This document shows positions 60,945 to 64,000 of a DNA stretch of 64,000 nucleotides, one piece after another. How positions within the stretch are numbered: position 1 is the first letter of the stretch; every line of letters starts with the position of its first letter. The stretch spans positions 1,054,001-1,118,000 of the forward strand of contig NC_081149.1 in the NCBI RefSeq assembly GCF_958295425.1, read 5' to 3'. The notes under the pieces are model-generated. The model had not been told where the DNA came from. It saw only the letters and a program-made list of their open reading frames with translations, and searched no databases. This DNA is from Solea solea (Eukaryota; Chordata; Actinopteri; Pleuronectiformes; Soleidae). The position numbers and the translations under genes were made by a program.

Positions 60945-61712
60945 CAGGGGTCGCATAACCGAATATTTTCGGTCATTGACCGTTTTTTTAAAAGGGTGAC
61001 GGAAAAATCTGAGGGCCATCCGTCATTTTGACAGATTGCAATTCACACCCCTGACCACTTGGTGGTGAAGAGCATATTACAGTAATTGGCTCTTGTAGAA
61101 GAAGAAAAGTAGAAAAGAAGAAAAATGTCAGAAGTTTCTTTAAAAAGCCCAAAAACTATGTTGATAAAAGAGGTGAAAAAAGAGGGATAGATGCAGATGA
61201 AGGACAAACTCAGCCCTTGGCCTCAGCGGCAGTAAGGAGGTTAGGCGAGTTCAGTGGGAGTGGGAGTTCTCCTGGCTGAGGAGGGCGGATAGAAAAATGT
61301 TGTGCGACAAAATAAAGATTCCCATCGGAGAATCTGAGCATCATTTCTGACCTGGACACCGTACTCAATGCATCTCGCTATCCTTGTAGTGCTGACAGCG
61401 TGTTAAAGAGCTATGGACAGGAGGCTTTGGAGCGCGTCTGTGACCGGTGCAGCTGATCCACTGGTGCAGAAGGAGCGCATGTTGCGGGATTTCCTACCAC
61501 GCGCAACTACGCGCAAGCAGGCACGCGATTTAAGTCAATGTGGACCAGGAGGAAGGTGTGAGACTGTGCGTTTAGGCCACAGGTGAACTGTTCATATTCC
61601 ACTGCAATATGAACAATGCAATTGAATATGTCATTATTATCATTTAAAGTGACCGGTAAAAATGGATTATGACGGGATTTTTATGACCACGAAAAGTCTA
61701 GCGCAACCTCTG
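60945..61712. mobile_element. hAT element, 768 bp, non-autonomous
   Basis: 8-bp target duplication GTTCCGAG at 60937-60944 and 61713-61720, ends CAGGGGTCGC and (reversed) CAGAGGTTGCGC. The interior (61125-61470) keeps pieces of decayed coding sequence. It is inserted in another fish repeat whose halves (GGTACCTGGTACTTTTTCAG and CAGTCTCTGATTGGTCAGAG) flank it. Confidence 0.8.
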
Positions 61713-61776
61713 GTTCCGAGTGAGACTGCCAGTCTCTGATTGGTCAGAGAGTGTCGTCACTGGAAGAGCACTGCTG

Positions 61777-62106
61777 AGTGTAGTGTGGTGTGTTCACTGA
61801 CAGCACTGCTGAGTGTAGTGTGGTGTGTTCACTGACAGCACTGCTGAGAGGAGTGTGGTGTGTTCACTGACAGCACTGCTGAGTGTAGTGTGGTGTGTTC
61901 ACTGACAGCACTGCTGAGAGGAGTGTGGTGTGTTCACTGACAGCACTGCTGAGTGTAGTGTTGTGTGTTCACTGACAGCACTGCTGAGTGTAGTGTGGTG
62001 TGTTCACTGACAGCACTGCTGAGTGGAGTGTGGTGTGTTCACTGACAGCACTGCTGAGTGGAGTGTGGTGTGTTCACTGACAGCACTGCTGAGTGGAGTG
62101 TGGTGT
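61777..62106. repeat. 35-bp minisatellite
   Basis: Nine copies of GAGTGTAGTGTGGTGTGTTC plus ACTGACAGCACTGCT. Confidence 0.93.
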
Positions 62107-62220
62107 GGTACAGACAGTACAGCCGCACAGATGCAGCTGTACTGTCTTGTGTTGAGACAATGAAGTGTTTGTCCATTTTTCAGATCATTATACTATTGTT
62201 TTCCATACTTTAGTCAACTA

Positions 62221-62602
62221 AGGGCCACACGGTGGTGTAGTGGTTAGCACTCTCGCCTTGCAGCGAGAAGACCCGGGTTCGAGCCCCGGTTGGAACAAGG
62301 GCCTTTCTGCATGGAGTGTGCATGTTCTCCCCGTGTGTGTGATGGTTCTCTCCGGGTTCTCCGGCTTCCTCCCACAGTCCAAAAACATGCAATGTGGGGA
62401 TAGGTAAATTGGACACTCTAAATTGACCATAGGAGTGAGTGTGAGAGTGAATGGTTGTTCGTCTCTATCTGTGTGTGGCCCTGCGATGGACTGGCGAACT
62501 GTCCAGGGTGTGACCCCGCCTATCGCCCGATGTAGCTGAGATTGGCACAGCACCCCCCGCGACCCTCTAGCAGAGGATAAAGCGGTAGATGATGACTGAC
62601 TG
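62221..62602 (+). mobile_element. tRNA-derived SINE, copy 2
   Basis: Perfect 14-bp target duplication ACTTTAGTCAACTA at 62207-62220 and 62603-62616. A box near 62238 (TAGTGGTTAGCA), B box GGTTCGAGCC at 62276-62285, (GACT)n tail. About 95% like copy 1 at 22812-23192. Confidence 0.95.
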
Positions 62603-62616
62603 ACTTTAGTCAACTA

Positions 62617-63798
62617 GCCAACGTTCTGATTGCATGCAGACTCATTTTTTGCTTGTAATCTTGTTCAAACTTAACCTATTCCACACTACTCCAGATTTGT
62701 GATAGGCAGCAGGCAGCTGTGTGATAATGAGCAAATACAGTAAGCAACGCACTGTATATTTATCATTTATTTATTCAAGGCTCCAGAATATAAAGGGATA
62801 TTGCTCAGTATAGTGGTGTTATTAAGGGCTTGCGTGTTTTATGTACATCAATGGGGCGAGTTAGCACAGTATCAATCTATGGATTGTAGTGGGCCAGTTT
62901 GGACCAACAAGTCCAGGGCCAAATTTTTGTCCCAGTCCACCCCTATGCTCCGCTCATGCTCGGTTATTTCAGGTAACCTGTCATTATTCTCAGCTGATGC
63001 TGATTTCATTGTTTATTGGTAATAGAAAGATGCTTGTTTTATGGAAATGGAAAGTAAGGGGACATTAGAGGAAAACAATGGGACGCGAAGGAAGAACCTG
63101 GTTGTGATTTGTAGTATAGGACTTAGTCGCTACAAGCTGATTCTAATGATTGGCCAAAAACAACTGGGGCCTCATGTACAAAGTGTAGGAGCCACACATT
63201 GCTTGCGGGGGATTATTTGGGCTTTGATTTGCTTGGTATGGTTGCCACGGTGATATGTGGGGTTTGGGTCACGTGGGCACCATAGTAGGTTATAATTAGG
63301 GGCTGAATCACCTGCACTGGGAGGAGAGAGGAGAGTCAGGTAGCCGTAATTTTTGTTGACCGCTTTAAGTTCAGTTATGATACACATACGAAAACAGTGC
63401 ACGTACCACATCTTACCTGGGTGTGCATTTCCAAATAACCACTGTAGTAGCTGTTGTGTTTATCATTAAACATCCTGAAACTTGCTTACCCGGACCCAGC
63501 GTGCTTCTCTGTACCGGCAGCACGTCAGACAAACAAACAGGACCTATCTCCTCTCAAGCGACGTTAAACGGCTGTTAAGTCGCAACATTTGTCAACAAAA
63601 AAGGCATCAACGAAAGCGATTGCTCGCAGCGCAAAGGAATCAGTGAGACGCCAAGGAAGCGCAGCGGCAAACAAAGTAAGACAAGCGCCACGTCATACAT
63701 CTGTCAAGGAGGACAGGTAAGCTTACCTGTGCGTGTATGTGTGTGGAGAAGGAATCCGGATTGCATCAATGTTGAAGTGTCTCCGCTGGGAACATGAA
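62617..63798. other. Intergenic DNA, nothing recognised
   Basis: No recognised coding or repeat signal. 63480-63715 is less AT-rich and ends in a donor-like AG|GTAAGC, so a non-coding exon is possible but unsupported. Confidence 0.35.
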
Positions 63799-63802
63799 TT
63801 AA

Positions 63803-64000
63803 AGGTGACATCGAATGCTTGTATCACACATATATGTTAGTTATGGAGGTCTACTTACATATATTAACATGTTTTCATGATTAAAAACCTCCTAATCGCT
63901 GCAAACGAGCCGATCAAAATATCTCCTCACTGACGCTCTCGTCAGCCGCGCTGTTTCAGACCAAACAGTTGCTGTGATTGGCCAGCCAACGAGAGCTTTA
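63803..64000 (+). mobile_element. TTAA-type MITE copy 3, cut by window end
   Basis: TTAA at 63799-63802, then AGGTGACATCGAATGCTTGT, one GGAGGTCTACTTACATATAT block and TCGCTGCAAACGAGCC, colinear with the other two copies. Confidence 0.85.

Noticed and set aside
62238..62310. A tRNA gene (A and B boxes present)
   Set aside because: It is the head of a SINE with a long body, (GACT)n tail and target duplication; the same sequence recurs at 22812.

Overview
The window is nuclear DNA from a ray-finned fish, most likely an acanthomorph teleost. The evidence is vertebrate split genes with GT-AG introns, a teleost transposon set (Tc1/mariner, hAT, piggyBac-like TTAA MITEs, L2, Rex3/RTE-like, L1/Tx1, BEL/Pao, a tRNA-derived SINE), an orphan NLR leucine-rich-repeat exon, and very abundant micro- and minisatellites. 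Two host genes can be read in full or in part, and most other long open frames are translated tandem repeats.

Layout. (1) 1-1.6 kb: remnant of a DNA transposon with TGTCAC..CCGTAAC ends and a basic ORF. (2) 2.25-17.2 kb, + strand: the last 11 coding exons of an R7-family RGS gene, best called rgs9 with a retinal (RGS9-1-like) C-terminus. Its introns hold a 3.2 kb 55-bp minisatellite that grew inside a TTAA MITE, a 20-bp array split by a Rex3/RTE-like LINE, and a 4.8 kb CCTA-rich array split by an L2 LINE. (3) 17.2-20.1 kb: tail-to-tail intergenic space with a 21-bp minisatellite and a fold-back Tc1 element. (4) 20.1-47.9 kb, - strand: complete cog1 in 15 coding exons (974 aa, all phases consistent). 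Its introns carry a SINE, an 8.1 kb nested insertion (TIR element, BEL/Pao, L1) flanked by a duplicated piece of cog1 exon 10, another TTAA MITE, an L1 fragment, a Tc1 fragment, a Jockey-type RT fragment and a hAT element. (5) 48.05-55.35 kb: a 7.3 kb DNA transposon inserted 134 bp upstream of the cog1 start codon, with a GTTCAAT target duplication, long inverted ends built of minisatellites, a frameshifted multi-exon SAP/CxxC transposase-like gene, and a second spliced gene with an intact 283-aa frame. (6) 55.8-60.2 kb: a GTACA array and an 86-copy 46-bp satellite. (7) 60.2-64 kb: an NLR LRR exon, a hAT element, a 35-bp minisatellite, a SINE with perfect target duplication, and the left end of a third TTAA MITE.

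The two host genes act in unrelated processes: RGS9 with Gbeta5 accelerates transducin GTP hydrolysis in photoreceptors, and COG1 is a lobe A subunit of the Golgi tethering complex. Their tail-to-tail order fits linkage on human 17q (recalled, not checked). The most unusual object is the 7.3 kb transposon with an intact passenger gene next to the cog1 promoter.
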